From NCBI GenBank assembly GCA_032622095.1, contig CP136062.1, positions 144,478,351 to 144,542,350 on the forward strand: a DNA stretch of 64,000 bases, read 5' to 3'. A program made the translations under genes and the position numbers. Below the pieces are notes generated by a model. The model ran no database searches. It was given only the letters and a program-made list of their open reading frames with translations, and had not been told where the DNA came from. Positions within the stretch are counted from its first letter, which is position 1. Each line of letters starts with the position of its first letter. This DNA comes from Siphonodentalium dalli (taxonomy: Eukaryota > Mollusca > Scaphopoda > Gadilida > Siphonodentaliidae). This document shows positions 50,970 through 63,234 of the stretch, piece after piece.

Positions 50970-51761
50970 GAATTCATTGGATAGTATAAGCTCATTTACT
51001 TTACTTTTATGGTATGGACATATTTAAAATTTCACTGTTTTCAGATATCAAGAACTTCTGTAAAATATATGTGTTTCAAAAGTGCATGCAGTTTAAATAT
51101 CCATGATTTCATATCCCAAGATCATGAGAGGAGACTTAATGTAATGATTATTTTCATTTAGAAAGCAACTATACTCATAAATAATTTTCTATAGTTGATA
51201 ATTTCATGACATGCCTGTTGATCAATGCAAAATTGGGCTGAGGCGAGTTCTGGGTCATGGGTTCATAACCAAGTTAAAGCTGACTACCATATCCGTCACC
51301 ACTATTCCAGTTGATTGTTCCACGATTGATTGGACCACACTGCGTATCAACATTTGTTTGTACTGGGCTGGAAAATTTGTGACTGCTTTATTCTTCGTTA
51401 TAATATATGGGGGCATGATGTTTTACTATGCAATTAAAAAATTAAGTCAGCATTATGATACAAATGAAGCTTCCTCTCATAGAGCCAAGGCAATAAGATA
51501 TTTGGTGATTGGAGTGTGAAATTATTAATTATTCTGGCAGTGCTTGATACCGAAAGGGACACAAAAGAAAATAATATTTTCAACCTCTCAAATGTATTAA
51601 AAATTCATTGTTTTTGTCATCTCTTTAAAAATGCTCAGATTCTATAAACTTTGAAGATGATATGATATGTGAAATTCAAGAAATTTGTTACCAGATATAG
51701 ATCCAGAGAAATTCGTTGTTGAAGATCTCTTGCAATCTTTGGCTGGATTTATGCAAAACCT
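50970..51761 (+). repeat. About 800-bp repeat, copy B
   Basis: Partner of 35237-36036. It ends about 70 bp before the second F-box exon. The 102-codon frame at 51211-51519 lies entirely inside the repeat, is broken in the other copy, and is not supported as coding. Confidence 0.8.
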
Positions 51762-51830
51762 GCTTCAGACCCTTTATTGACAATCTATGTATTTGCAAAA
51801 ATAACCTACATATATGGGTATGTTTTTCAG

Positions 51831-52097
51831 GAACTTTCGAGATAACTTCAGAGGGAGATGAGGATATTTACGAGGTAGTGAACATAAGCAAGATCAAGGC
51901 CCATACACCAAACCTTACGATAGTAAATCTGTATGGGATCACTTTCGTCGATGATTCACACATTGAACTTCTGGCTTCCAACTGCATTCATCTCGAAGCA
52001 CTCGGTCTTAACTTTTGCCTGCGGGTGAAAGGTTCGGCGTTCCAGGTGGTGATTCAGAAATGCAAGAAGATGAAGACACTACTATTGCAACATACAG
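51831..52097 (+). CDS. F-box/LRR protein (FipoQ-like), second exon found
   Basis: The exon begins after the acceptor TGTTTTTCAG at 51830 and ends before GTACGTGG at 52098. It is 267 bp long, phase 1 at both ends, and joins the 48184 donor in frame (the split codon gives Gly, then Thr-Phe-Glu). It encodes an acidic start (Glu-Gly-Asp-Glu-Asp-Ile-Tyr-Glu-Val) and then leucine-rich repeats of about 26 residues with conserved Cys, including LTIVNLYGITFVDDSHIELL and LEALGLNFCLRVKG. The order and wording match the FipoQ family as I remember it (INLYG...VDDSHI...NFC). Together the two exons give about 249 residues, roughly half the family's length. The rest of the repeats and the C-terminus were not found in the remaining 12 kb. 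Confidence 0.88.
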
Positions 52098-52734
52098 GTA
52101 CGTGGTCTAGGTTATGGTTGAAGTTGTCTAGATACAATGAGTTTGGGAGCGGAGGTCCGATATGGGAGAGGTCACCCATTAAAGCCCCGTGAAGGTTTTA
52201 AGTGGGAATTTGCCTTTGATTTGGCATTTTGTCAGAATATATCCATGTAGAGACTGCATATTGACATATGTTGTAATTACTCTAGAATTACCAAAGTACT
52301 ATATAAATACTGTTTCTAGGTTCAAAGGAGCCAAGTCTATTAACACATATGCGGACGAGTTGTGGTGTTGCCAAAACAATCCAAAGTGAAAGGGGCGTTT
52401 TTTTAATTTTCACCAGAAATGCATCAGCTAGGTGTCACGCCCTGCATGGCCATTATACAGAAGGCAATTCGTCAGTATGCTATGATATGAACGACAAAAT
52501 GCACACACCAATCAGTTCAGTTGATATTTGGTGGGAATAGAGAATACTCTTGCTCAAAATGTTATTCTCATATATGTTATACCCAAATGTGTACTACAAA
52601 AACATAGATTATAAGCAGTGGCTCACCTTATCAGTATATATAGAAGTATTTAGTTGCAACTGCATGCGCATACTTCGGACGTTATCATTTTGTTTATTTT
52701 CTTCATTCGTCGACGTGTTGGAATTCTCGGCAAT
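52098..52734 (+). other. Intron or downstream DNA of the F-box gene
   Basis: The frames here (52189-52762) carry no leucine-rich pattern and no acceptor in the right phase. No further exon found. Confidence 0.5.
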
Positions 52735-54198
52735 TAGTCTGGTCGATAAACTAAAATGTTAGGGTCAATCTAGAATAAATTTGGACTAAGTTGAGTTCTA
52801 TTCCATTTTGAAGAGGAATATATCCTCTATAACATATCCAAATCCGCTAAAATCCGCTTTGAGCATTTTCTGTAATCCGAGATGGCGCCATGATGGCAGT
52901 TGGTATATTTCGGTGGTAGGTGCGCCAACTAATACCAAATTAGTAATAAATAAAATACACACAAACAATGCTTAGTCGTAAACCATATCGGTAGAATGTC
53001 TGTCCCAATATGGCCGCCAAAATGGACAAAATCGAATGCAATTTACAATTTGTGAAAAATTGAATAGCTAGTCATACAAGAACGAACAAGCCCTCGAATT
53101 ATACGAGGAAGAATGATTTCAGAGTATAAGGGGAGCTTTTAATAAGAGATGTAAGAATTATCTCTAATGTATCTCGCGAGAGAGAAAACGAACTCCAGGT
53201 CTCATACAACGATTGAATATGGACTTTTTGGGCGCCAAGAAACAGAAGAATAACGCAGTTTATCTGTACTGTTTATCTTGAATCGTGTAATATATGTGTA
53301 ATTAAACAGTTAAATGTGATCTAATAGGGATGTTTTGATTATGTGACCTTTTCTAGAAGCAGAAATGTATGTAATGACAACAGTATCTTCAATACATTTT
53401 CAACATAACCCAATATGCCTACATACTCTGTGGCAGAGACTGTCTTCATACCTGGAAATTACATGTGCTTAAATGCACTAAGGCCACATATACGTGAAAC
53501 GTACTACATTTTCTGCAACTGCATCGCCGCGTTTACCCATTCTCCCTAATGTTACACATATCTGTTGCATACAAAATAATAAATAGCAACATTGAGTTAA
53601 TGTTAAACGCAGAACTATAATAACTTTAAACGCATGCCCGAAATAACTGTTTTTGGCCCGATTGTTGGATGCATTCTAAGCAGAAAACCCGAACGTAAAT
53701 CGTTGGGTTAACGTGCGTTGCAGTGATCGATAAATCATTCAGATAAATCTGTTTTAATTATATGTGTACCTTTAAAGATATATAACAACATACTTGTAAA
53801 TTACCTATTTGTATTTTCGCTTATAGGTGGTAATCCAATATGTTGCTTTCGTCGTATCATGGATTGGAGTTGCGGCCATTTTGACAGCCATTTCATCGCC
53901 GCGATTGCATTATTTTCTGCCCTTGTCACTCTATTCGCCCCCTATTCTCTAATTTCACACAAACTGGTATATATCAGATGGAGGATTAATGCGTTCTGGT
54001 GTCGCCGAGGGATATTATAGAAAAACGTACTTCACAAGGTCGAATGGGCATTTTTAAAAATCTCGGTAAAAAAGTTTTCTCAAAGCGGATTTTAGAGGAT
54101 TTTGGATATGTTGTAGAGGATATATTCCTCTTCAAAATGGAATCAAAACCAACTTAGTCCAAATTTATTCTAGGTCAAACCTTTTATCGACCAGACTA
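52735..54198. mobile_element. Transposon with 130-bp inverted ends, 1464 bp
   Basis: The ends start TAGTCTGGTCGATAAA and are inverse copies over about 130 bp, including TTCCATTTTGAAGAGG and AATCCGCTTTGAG. AAT on both sides (52732-52734, 54199-54201) may be a 3-bp target duplication. The core has ATGGCG- and GGCCGCC-type words but no transposase frame. Superfamily unknown. Confidence 0.85.
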
Positions 54199-54201
54199 AA
54201 T

Positions 54202-55110
54202 AGAAGATGAGTGTCACATTCTGCCAGATTGAATAATGCCTGACAACTCACTGATCAAGTTGTGCTGATTCACTAAATTGACACACAGTTTGTCTTTAAA
54301 AGGAAACCAAACATATTATAATAAAATGTTTTAATTTTCTATTGGCAATTTTACTTTTATTAATTTTGGTGCCGCGACCCCGCCCTAACTCAGATGGTGT
54401 CACTTTGGCACCTTAAAACCACATTAGTGTTTACTCGCATCATGTAAATGCATAATATAAATTTAGAGGAAATTTCAGAACCAACACGGTTCTATCATGC
54501 AATTCTGGTGTCCCTAGCTCCACCAACGTCACTCAAGGCTGGGAACTTACGTCATACATTGCGCGAATATGGCAGCAAGATGTCTCACCTGCATGGAAGC
54601 GAGTACTCGCCGTTTTCTAACCTATATAAACTTGAATAACTCAACCAAAAGGAAAGCAAATGATCTATTATTAGTTATTATTAATGCTAATAGTTCACTA
54701 TGGAAGTCGTGATTCCCGTACCCATATGATATGGCAATTTAGAACATATAGGTGTTCAAGTGACTTAATTCGGTCGCCATTTTTTGAGGTTGTGAAATTT
54801 GAACTGCAAAATCTCTTTAAATCTTCTTATCTGTTCAATATCAGGGTTTTAAAGTATCCGCGATGAATTAATGGATGAAGCGCTCCTTAGTCCAATATAT
54901 AGATTTGTCGCTATATCTTTGGAAAATATAGAAAAAAAATTGTTGAAATTTTGACGTATAGGTACTTGGCCCTGGCATGCACCGCTCTGTCACACCATTA
55001 GACTCACGGGGATTCCTATATATGTATATCCATTTTAGAAAATAATTGGCGATAAAATGTTTGGTGCCCTTTTGTCCCCAAGCCATGGTTCCTAGGACGC
55101 CGCATTTAAG
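54202..55110. other. Non-coding DNA, partly decayed tandem repeat
   Basis: Scattered words (GGTGTC, CACTTTGGCACC, CCACATTAG) resemble units of the array that follows, so the array may once have reached this far. No gene seen. Confidence 0.4.
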
Positions 55111-55680
55111 CCCACACCATAATTATCCATGTGTACCGTATAACATATAGATGATGATTATATAAGTTTAATGAAAAACGGCGACATAATTTATTCATGC
55201 ATTCTTGGTACCCCTCTCATCATTGACTCGAATAGGGCCACTTTGGTTTCTATAAAACACATCATATTATTCATCGTATCACGGAGATGACTATATATAA
55301 CTTCGGTGGAAATCGGCGTCTAAACATTCTTATCAATGTGAGTGCCCCCGTCCCCATCCCTGGACCAAGCGGCACCAATGTGGCGAATTTAAATCACATG
55401 ATTAGATTCCGCGTATATATCATGAAGGAGAATATGTATCAATTTGGTGGAAATCGGGGCTAACAATATTTATTTTATCAATGTTGGCACCCCTCCCCTC
55501 CCCATCCCTGACTCAAGCGTCGCCACCTTTGACACTTTTTAACAACACAATTAGACTCCCCGTATCATGGAGATGACTATTTATAAGTTTGGTGGAAATC
55601 GGTGACAAATTGTCATCGATTTTGTTCCCCCTCCCCCTTTTCTGTCCCTGACACCACCAGCGTCAGTTTAGAAAATTTAA
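55111..55680. repeat. Diverged tandem array, unit about 137-150 bp
   Basis: About four units start near 55111, 55258, 55395 and 55544. Common parts are CACxATTAGxxTCC, GTATCAxGGAGATGACTAT, TTTGGTGGAAATCGG and a pyrimidine-rich CCCCTCCCCATCCCTGAC stretch. Units have drifted considerably. Confidence 0.7.
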
Positions 55681-56637
55681 CCATTATCTTCCTCGTAAAA
55701 ATCACCAATGTTAGACTCATTTGGAGTGATCTAGATTGTCCCCCTTTGATTTCTGTAGAATATACAAACATACATTCGCAAATATAGATATATGTGTCTC
55801 GGCCATTTTACAGTCAATAGATATGTGCAATAGATATCCGTCCATGAAAAACTTCTTGAATATTTGTCACAAAATGTTGCCATCTGTGTGAACACAACCT
55901 TGGGATCAGAATTGGAAAAAAACCTGCTTGTTCTGGAACGTCTAATGATATTTACATATATCCACTTGATGTTGAGTCATTGAGTGAACATTCCATACAA
56001 TGTGCCATAGGGTACAAAGGAGTATGGCACAGACATGTAATGCTTATATAAATTACGAATATTAATATTAGGTTGGTATTCATAAAATGATTATCTTATA
56101 TACGCTCTATAAAATTCAGGATATTAATCAACTGGTCCCATCGACTCAACGACAGGCGATTATTTCTCAGGCAATCTCATTACATAATCTATTGAGATAT
56201 ACTTTTTTATTCTCCCAATGATGATCATACAGTCAAACTGGCTTATATAATATGCACAGCTATTAACCGAAAGTTCGCTTGATGAATTAATCTACACCGT
56301 ACTCACCCGGATCTTGGGATTATCTGTATTTCTCCCTTCGCTCATAAAAATAACATATCAGCCTGCCAGTTCATAGTTAAGCTCCTAGTAGGAGTAATGA
56401 ATGGAATCATTAACTCTCAGCTTTTGTTGGAACGTCGCCGTCAGGTAGACCAACATACTTCAAGAGCAAGAACCAACAATATTCGTCATACAGAGTAGTG
56501 ATATGGTATTTTATTAATTAGGCTATTTCTCATCTGATGACCTTTGGACATGTACCTGTATCTTTCGATAATTGTCCAAGTATATTTTACCTTCCATTGA
56601 CAGATAACGGCGGAACCATTGTTGATATGACGCTTGG
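55681..56637. other. Non-coding DNA, no gene seen
   Basis: No exon or repeat recognised. Confidence 0.5.
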
Positions 56638-56995
56638 CAAATTGGGAGCTGGCTGTGTTTCACCCCATAACTATGTCTTGTGGTATATTTTAAATAAATG
56701 AATTAGATAACGTGATTATATTTGCTGGGACAGAAGACCGATTTATCTCAAATATTTCATTTGGCAATTTATAATGGAGAACATTTACGTTTTGTAGAAA
56801 TATGTAGTTGCTCTGCAAATTGGGAGGGCTGCCGATTTCACCCCATATTTCTTGTGATACATTTTAAATAATCGAAGATAACGTGATTACATTTGCTGTG
56901 ACAGAAGACCGATTTATCTCAAATATTATTTCATTTGGCAATTTATAATGAAGTGTATTTGCATTTTGTACAAATATGTAGTTGCTCTGTGAAAT
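56638..56995. repeat. Tandem duplication, 178-bp period, two units
   Basis: CAAATTGGGAG begins each unit (56638 and 56816). Both units contain ACAGAAGACCGATTTATCTC and AATATGTAGTTGCTCTG in the same places. A few small insertions separate them. Confidence 0.85.
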
Positions 56996-57217
56996 GTTCT
57001 CATGCATTGGGGTACACGACAGCCAAATTTTATTGGTAACACTTCAAAAAAATGCAAAAACCACATCTTGCTACAGTGCTCAGTTCTATATTGCTATAGT
57101 ACTTTTGGGCTCTGTTGTGTTGTTTCTTCGTTGGGATAATCTCTCGAGACTCCGTTAGTTAGGTTACGTCTGATGAAATAATCGTGTCTTCTCATGATCT
57201 GGTCACGAGACTGGTCA

Positions 57218-57895
57218 TTAAAGATAATCCGATTCGATGGTCCACGTATCATCCAGTCGCAACAATGGAATTTCACCAACAGCCGATTTATTTATCCAAT
57301 TTAGTTTATTACCAATAAATACTCACATCAATACCAATCACGATATAATTTTTGCCGAAAACATTCTATTATACCTGGTTTTCTAATCAGTTTTGAGATG
57401 AGCGAGTGTGGTTTACAACTTCCATATATGGTGATTCCTAGTTCAAATTGGCATCCCCCATATACCATGTCTATTTGCGTGAATAAATCGTGATTATACC
57501 GATTCGTAAATACGTATATGTTAATATCCGTACGTCAACTATAACAACATATGGTATGCGTGTTGGTGACGATATATACTTTTCATCGGTCTTATATTCC
57601 GAATTAAATTAAAATTGCGATCGCCACTGATGCACTGTTCGTACAGGGAGATGTGACATTGCGTGACCCTCGTACGGCGTCCGCGCATTTATGTACCAAT
57701 TCTGGAAGAAGTCAGCCGCAAAATATGCCAGGTGTTGAAAAATAACATATTCCAAAAATCGAAATCTGATAACTCAGAGCTTAGATGGGCGGGTTCCTGG
57801 ACTCAAATGAAATATGTTTGACCCACCCCCCCCCCCTCCAAAGCCGAAGAAATAGTAACTTCTTGGGGGAGGGGTCAATAGGATTCTGTATCATT
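57218..57895 (+). mobile_element. TTAA-flanked element, family 1, copy D
   Basis: The left end is TTAAAGATAATCCGATTCGA. The family's CCAGGTGTTGAAAAATAAC, CTCAGAGCTTAGATGGGCGG, C-run and AAAGCCGAAGAAATAG blocks follow. Its last bases, GGATTCTGTATCATT, are cut by the insertion of the next element. The missing TAA of the closing TTAA reappears after that element at 59678-59681. Confidence 0.78.
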
Positions 57896-59676
57896 AGAGA
57901 CCTTTCGCATCCTCACGTTTACGATTACGAATACGGATAGCTATTCGTAGTCGTAAGTCTATCCGTATGGCCAAAAAGTCCTTTCGCAAAACGGTTACGC
58001 GTAAGAGTTTTGACGAACACGTACGATCATTTTTTCGTACCACTTTTACAACTCAAAGCGTGTGTTTGGTATACAGTCCCTTAATACTTCACTTATCGTC
58101 TCATTTGCAACATTGCGATAATCATGACCTGTTAATATTGTCAATAATTCGACCAGTCACAACGTACGACCCGGGATTCACGTGATATATTGTGGCAATA
58201 CAGGTATAAATGCCAGGTCATATGTGGTGGAAATACAGTTCGTTGTTAGCATGGATGACCAGATAGACGTTATGCTGATGAGGAAGAGGGGTTCCTGAAT
58301 TTGGACCTCACATCAACCACGACGCCATCTTTCAAGCCTCTTCGTGTCCGCGATTTGATTTCAATGCGATTGCGGCTTCACCTCTTTGGGTTTAGGAAAT
58401 CCGACATAAGGTTGTGAGCTCGCTGATGTGCATCACTTCTGATTTGTTACTACCAAATCGAAACAAAGTCGACACGGTAGAAGCGATGTGCATCAAGTTG
58501 CTTTTTTGTCAGATATTTGACAAACCGGCAAAATTTCGTTGAACAAAATGTTGATAAATAACAGGTTTTGGGCAATTTTATAATATAGTTGACTGTGGTT
58601 AGCATTAATGTTGAGCAATTACTCGATTCTGATAACAGAAGCGGCATTTCAAAAAAATATTGTTGTTGGAATCGGATGATATGGGGACATCTAATCGGAT
58701 TGAGTACCTTTAAATGCCGCATTTGTGCGTGTTTTTAAATTAAAAATAAATGCAAAGAACAAACCTGACAGAGACTGCTGAGCTCTGGTGATGTCGGTGG
58801 GTGTGCCAAATATTCTTTTAGTTACGGTTCAGGAGCAGAAATTACTACTTACCATTTGAATCGGGATCCAGGGTAGGTTCAGATTACTCAGACAGAGTAC
58901 TTTATGTAACTTAGAACTCGGTTATGAATTCCATGTAATTTTAAACTCGGTTATGAATTCCATGTAATGTTAAATGCCCTGCATTACAGACTCTACGAGA
59001 GAGGTATATAAAACCCAACTTCTACCGAAAACCGAATATTATTAAATTGAATGAACTATTCAATTCGGGAAAGGGGAAGAGAACACAAAATCTTTCACTT
59101 TTCATTAATAGGGTTATGCCATTCGTTAGGCTCTCCTGTGGCATTCTATAACTGCACACGTTAGGACACGACCATGGGTTGTTGAATTAAATAATTGTTG
59201 AATTTCACTATATATTGTGTACCATCTTGCACATAATAATCACTCAAAACTCCTCATGCATCGCAAACTATAAACTGTATTTTTGGCGACTGGTTTCATA
59301 GTGCACTCCTCTTACTGTAAAGTTTTCTGTCGCAGCCAGCGATGGCTATCCGTTGTGAATAGCGATCTTATTTCGCGGGAAGCTCGTGATTCACGACGAC
59401 GAGTACAGTGATTGACAATCTAAACAGCATATCGAGGTCGTAGCTCAATACAACTTGATGGTTTACATGATATACATATACAGTCTCGAACGGAGTAAAG
59501 TGATATATTGCAGAAAATAAATTTCAGGTGTTATTTGAGCTTATTAGAAACCATGAAATCGTAACCGTTATTACGGATAGTAAAATACGAGAACGATTAG
59601 AAAGTACACAAAGGTTGGTGACGTAGTACCCTATCCGTATCCGTAATCGTAAACGTGAGTTTTGCGAAAGGTCTCT
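57896..59676. mobile_element. Inverted-repeat transposon inserted in the end of family 1 copy D
   Basis: The ends are AGAGACCTTTCGC on the left and GCGAAAGGTCTCT on the right; inside them CTCACGTTTACGATTACG and ACGGATAG match in inverse. ATT flanks it on both sides (57893-57895, 59677-59679), consistent with a 3-bp duplication, or TA if the end is read one base shorter. The 72-codon frame at 57967 is within the left arm and not a gene. The superfamily is not decidable. Confidence 0.8.
58490..58713 (-). mobile_element. Family 1 element, 5' half only, inverted
   Basis: Read on the minus strand it starts TTAAAGGTACTCAATCCGAT (TTAA at 58710-58713), with the CAA run and ATCAGAATCGAGTAATTG, and stops near GTTTGTCAAATATCTGAC. 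The right half is missing. It lies inside the 57896-59676 element. Confidence 0.75.
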
Positions 59677-60410
59677 ATTAACTGAATTGTGTACCTTACG
59701 GTCCAATACTATCCTATAGTCGTGTCAATTACGTGGATACACGTAGCTCACTATATAAGTTTCCACTACTTCTGCCCTCTGTAGAAACTTCCTTCGTTCA
59801 GCCCTAAAGCCCCTGTCACACTCAGGCCGGCGCTCTTATTGCGCTGCAAAAGTATCAAAGCGCACACCTAAACGCACTAAGGTCTCCAAGAACCGATTGG
59901 TGACGCAGTGGACACTGGCTACAACGGGCGAGGATCTCCATGGTCGCCCATAGGTGCCAGAGCGCCGCGCTTGTTTTATGCATGCACAAAACAAGCGCAG
60001 AGGCTCGGCGTTCTGACCAGGACGTAGTACTGTCGCCGTGACAGCGCAAAGCAAAGCGCCAAGCGAGCGACGTGAGCGTTATGCATGTGGACGTAGCAAA
60101 AGCGCATATTACCTTCTCGTGATCGCAGCAAGGAATTAATCTTGTCTTTTGCGACTACAGTAAGCTTAATCAAATTCTCACTACGTGCCTTTCCCGTCCT
60201 TAATACGCTCAATGAGGCTCTGTCGAAAACTTATTGCGCTCTTTCTGCGCTGTCATGAGGTGTTATGGACTGGTTCCCGCTCATAGAACGTCCACATTGT
60301 GCTGCCACTGCGACTCTGGCGCTCGCTTTACGCCCAAGCGTTATACATGGCGTTCTTCCGGCGTTTACAGTACGACCCCACTTCGAAATGCGGTCTGCTC
60401 ACACCAACTG

Positions 60411-60630
60411 TTGTATTGCGTGTGTCTTTGGTAGGTATCTGTTATGTCTGAATTATATAGTTGTATTGCGTGTGTCTTTGGTAGGTATCTGTTATGTCTG
60501 AATTATATATTTGTATTGTGTGTGTCTTTGGTAGGTATCTGTTATGTCTGAATTATATAGTTGTATTGCGTGTGTCTTTGGTAGATATATGTTATGTCTG
60601 AATTATATAGTTGTATTGCGTGTGTCTTTG
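60411..60630. repeat. 50-bp tandem repeat, about 4.4 units
   Basis: Units start TTGTATTGCGTGTGTCTTTG and end TCTGAATTATATAG. They differ by only a few bases, so the array is young. It lies inside the 59814-61614 element. Confidence 0.95.
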
Positions 60631-60726
60631 CGATCAGGCTGGCGTTTGGTTTGAGTTGAAAAAGTATCAAAATACGAGTAACGCACAGTGGAAGCGCGGA
60701 AAATTGTCAGAAATTTTCAATCTGTT

Positions 60727-61200
60727 AAAACAAGAGAACCAATGTCAGAAATGGTAACGCGCTCAATATCATATATTATAAACCCAAGAATGTAATTGTA
60801 GAATATAAAATATATTGGTTTTGCGAATGACCAACTTAGAACTCCGTTAAATAACAATAACAACCAGCACCTAATTAACGAACCGGTGCCGACTCGACCG
60901 ATTCCGACCACAACCCCCAGTGGGCTGCAGAAATTTATTTTATTTGTAATTGACATATAGTTTATCACAAACCAAAAATCAACATTAATCAACGTTGATT
61001 AACACAATAAACGAAAGTGAATTTCCCCAACTACATGCACCTTATACGGGACTCGGCCTCCAGCTTGCAGTTTGACTTTTAATCATCCCAAAAATTCCCA
61101 TTCTATAAATAAAACTAATAAAATACCCATTGATAATGTCAGCCTGCACGCGAAACGAGAAACTCCCCCACCAGTTATACATGCGGCGCGCGTGACAAGC
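60727..61200 (+). repeat. Dispersed repeat, copy B
   Basis: Partner of 46660-47020, nested within the large inverted-repeat element. The TCGGCCTCC-GC block and the ATGCGGCGCGCGTGAC end are kept. Confidence 0.7.
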
Positions 61201-61614
61201 TATGCTCCTATCCCGCTTATCACGTTTTCGTCGCGCTCTTTGTACGACCCATTGCGTTCCTGCTTTGTCACGTAAATTTTCACGCTCTCGCGCGCTCTCA
61301 CTGCGTTTCCTCCACGCCGTAAACGCTCTTAATGCGTTCAAGTCGTTGTCATTGAGTTGTTAGTACGCTTTGCGTTGTCATGGCGACGGTACTACGCCTG
61401 GTCAGAACGCCGAACCTCTGCGCTTGTTTTGTGCATGCACAAAACAAGCGCGGCGCTCTGGCGCTCTGGGGCGATCGCGGAGACTCTCTCCCGTCCTAGC
61501 CAGTGTCAACTGCGTCACCAATACGTTCTTGGATATCTTACTGCGCTTTGCTTGGCGCTTTGATTATTTTTCAGCGCAATGCAAGCGCCGGCCTGATCGC
61601 AGCGGAGTGTGACA

Positions 61615-62436
61615 GTAGTTTAATCGGACAGCTAATCTATTGCGGAGTGTTGGGTATTTTCCCCACAACATAAAAACCAAGAAAACTAAGATGCATGCAT
61701 CAGGTCAGCCATGAACTATTTAGCATAGAATAATTCAGTTCGGTTGCAGTTTCACAACGTTACAACTGACATACGATTACACCTTGAATGTGGAAATATG
61801 TAAGAGTGAATATTAATGTTCTAAATCCCATGTTTCACATTTAGTGGTAATGGGGTCGTACTTTATTAACACGCAAGTAGTGTAATTAAGTACGGGTAAT
61901 TAGAAGTAACAAATCGTTTAGTTTCTATCGTATCGGATAAAAGAGGTGAGCAGATTGCCGATGATGAATGCTCTCGTTAGCTGCCAATATAATGTGCATA
62001 TTTGCCCCGTTACGTTTATACACTGTAGCATTGGCGGGCCAGAGTGTGTTGACATGTTAAGTGTTTGGTTCATTAATAACAGATCAGCAGGGATTTGTCG
62101 TGATAACGTATACGTGGAAATATGCTACCTAAACGGTTAAATTAACGGTTGATCTATTACACCACCGTGTATACTCGGTTTAAATAGGTATATTATATAG
62201 GGACGTGTGCTCAATTTTGGTGCGGACCGATGATAAAACAAAATCAGAAGTAAATGTCGGCGGGCGGGAGGGCCATTTTTTCAATAATTTTAAAAGAAAT
62301 TGAACAGTTGCAGCAGCAGCAGCAAAAAAAGGGTGTACAATTGGCAAATGATGAGGGGCGGCGTGACGTGTAACTAGGATTGAACTTAGATATGCAATTT
62401 GGAGATTATTGGATGAGGGAGGTTATATTAATTATA
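61615..62436. other. Non-coding DNA, no gene seen
   Basis: Only a short GCAGCAGCAGCAG run near 62310-62323 stands out. Confidence 0.5.
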
Positions 62437-62930
62437 TTAAAGGGACGAGGGGGCTTAGTTGTCGAAAATATTCATATTTGTTCCAAACACCGTAAACAGA
62501 AAAATATTAAAGGGCATACATATTGGTTCAAATATACGATCACTATCGCGTAAACATCATGCTCACATAAAGACCTACTAAATTTTACCTAAACAAGAGT
62601 CTGATTGTGTTATAGAAGGCAGCACAATGCTACTGGCTAATCACACACATATGGTATAAACGCTCTTTATTATTTCCAAATAAGGAATTGAGCAACAAAG
62701 AACGCTCTTTATGTTTACCATCATAATATAAAGAAACACCAAGAAAGTAACTTTTTATGCTTTGTCAAACAATCGTCAAATTTACGACAATAACATACTG
62801 TTTATGAGATATTTCTCATTTGTATATTAACAAAGTATGTCTATATTTGAATATTATTTTCGTTTGCAGCGGTTTTTGACAGGTGGAAATATGTTCACAG
62901 GATACCCACCAAGGCCTTCCGTACCTTTAA
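62437..62930 (-). mobile_element. TTAA-flanked element, family 2, copy B
   Basis: Inverted copy of 23607-24108, bounded by TTAA at 62437-62440 and 62927-62930. It keeps the two AAAGAGCGTT modules (62658 and 62700, inverted) and the ATACCCACCAAGGCC end. Confidence 0.87.
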
Positions 62931-63234
62931 GGTATACTGCAACGTTGTTTCTTGCCAATAGCAGAATACATAATGCTATTAAGAAGTGACACAAAACACA
63001 GAACATTTTTTTTAATTATAAGTATTGAGCAGTGAGAAATATTTGAGTAGAGGAAACCAGTAACGAAAGGCGATATTAACATGATTTCTGTCAGCGAATA
63101 ATTGTTTACGTTCCAATGAATATTAAAATGTACTGAAAACAAACTGCTAATGGGTGCCAGACTTTCATAAACACAAATTATGTATTAATGGTGTAACGAC
63201 ATATTTCGTTCTTAATTGTCTAAAAAAAATAGGG

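Larger units (their letters stand above)
59814..61614. mobile_element. GC-richer transposon with about 250-bp inverted ends
   Basis: The left arm (59814-60068) and right arm (61358-61614) are inverse copies. They share CTGTCACACTC at the tips, AGGCCGGCGCT, AAACAAGCGC, TGCATGCACAAAACAAGCGC and TGACAGCGCAAAG-like words. The arms are richer in G/C than the surroundings, with many GCGC words. No target duplication is clear. Inside lie a 50-bp tandem repeat and a copy of the 46660 repeat. The short frames that run through both arms are mirror images of one another and are not genes. Confidence 0.8.

Noticed and set aside
51230..51275. tRNA-like B box (GGGTTCATAACC) in the 800-bp repeat
   Set aside because: No A box at the right distance and no cloverleaf; the match is to a short palindromic word only.
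51211..51519. 102-codon frame with a membrane-like stretch
   Set aside because: Lies wholly inside the 800-bp repeat; the copy at 35237-36036 does not keep the frame.
59836..61612. Paired Cys/Arg-rich frames at the two ends of a 1.8-kb block
   Set aside because: They are mirror translations of the inverted arms of one transposon.
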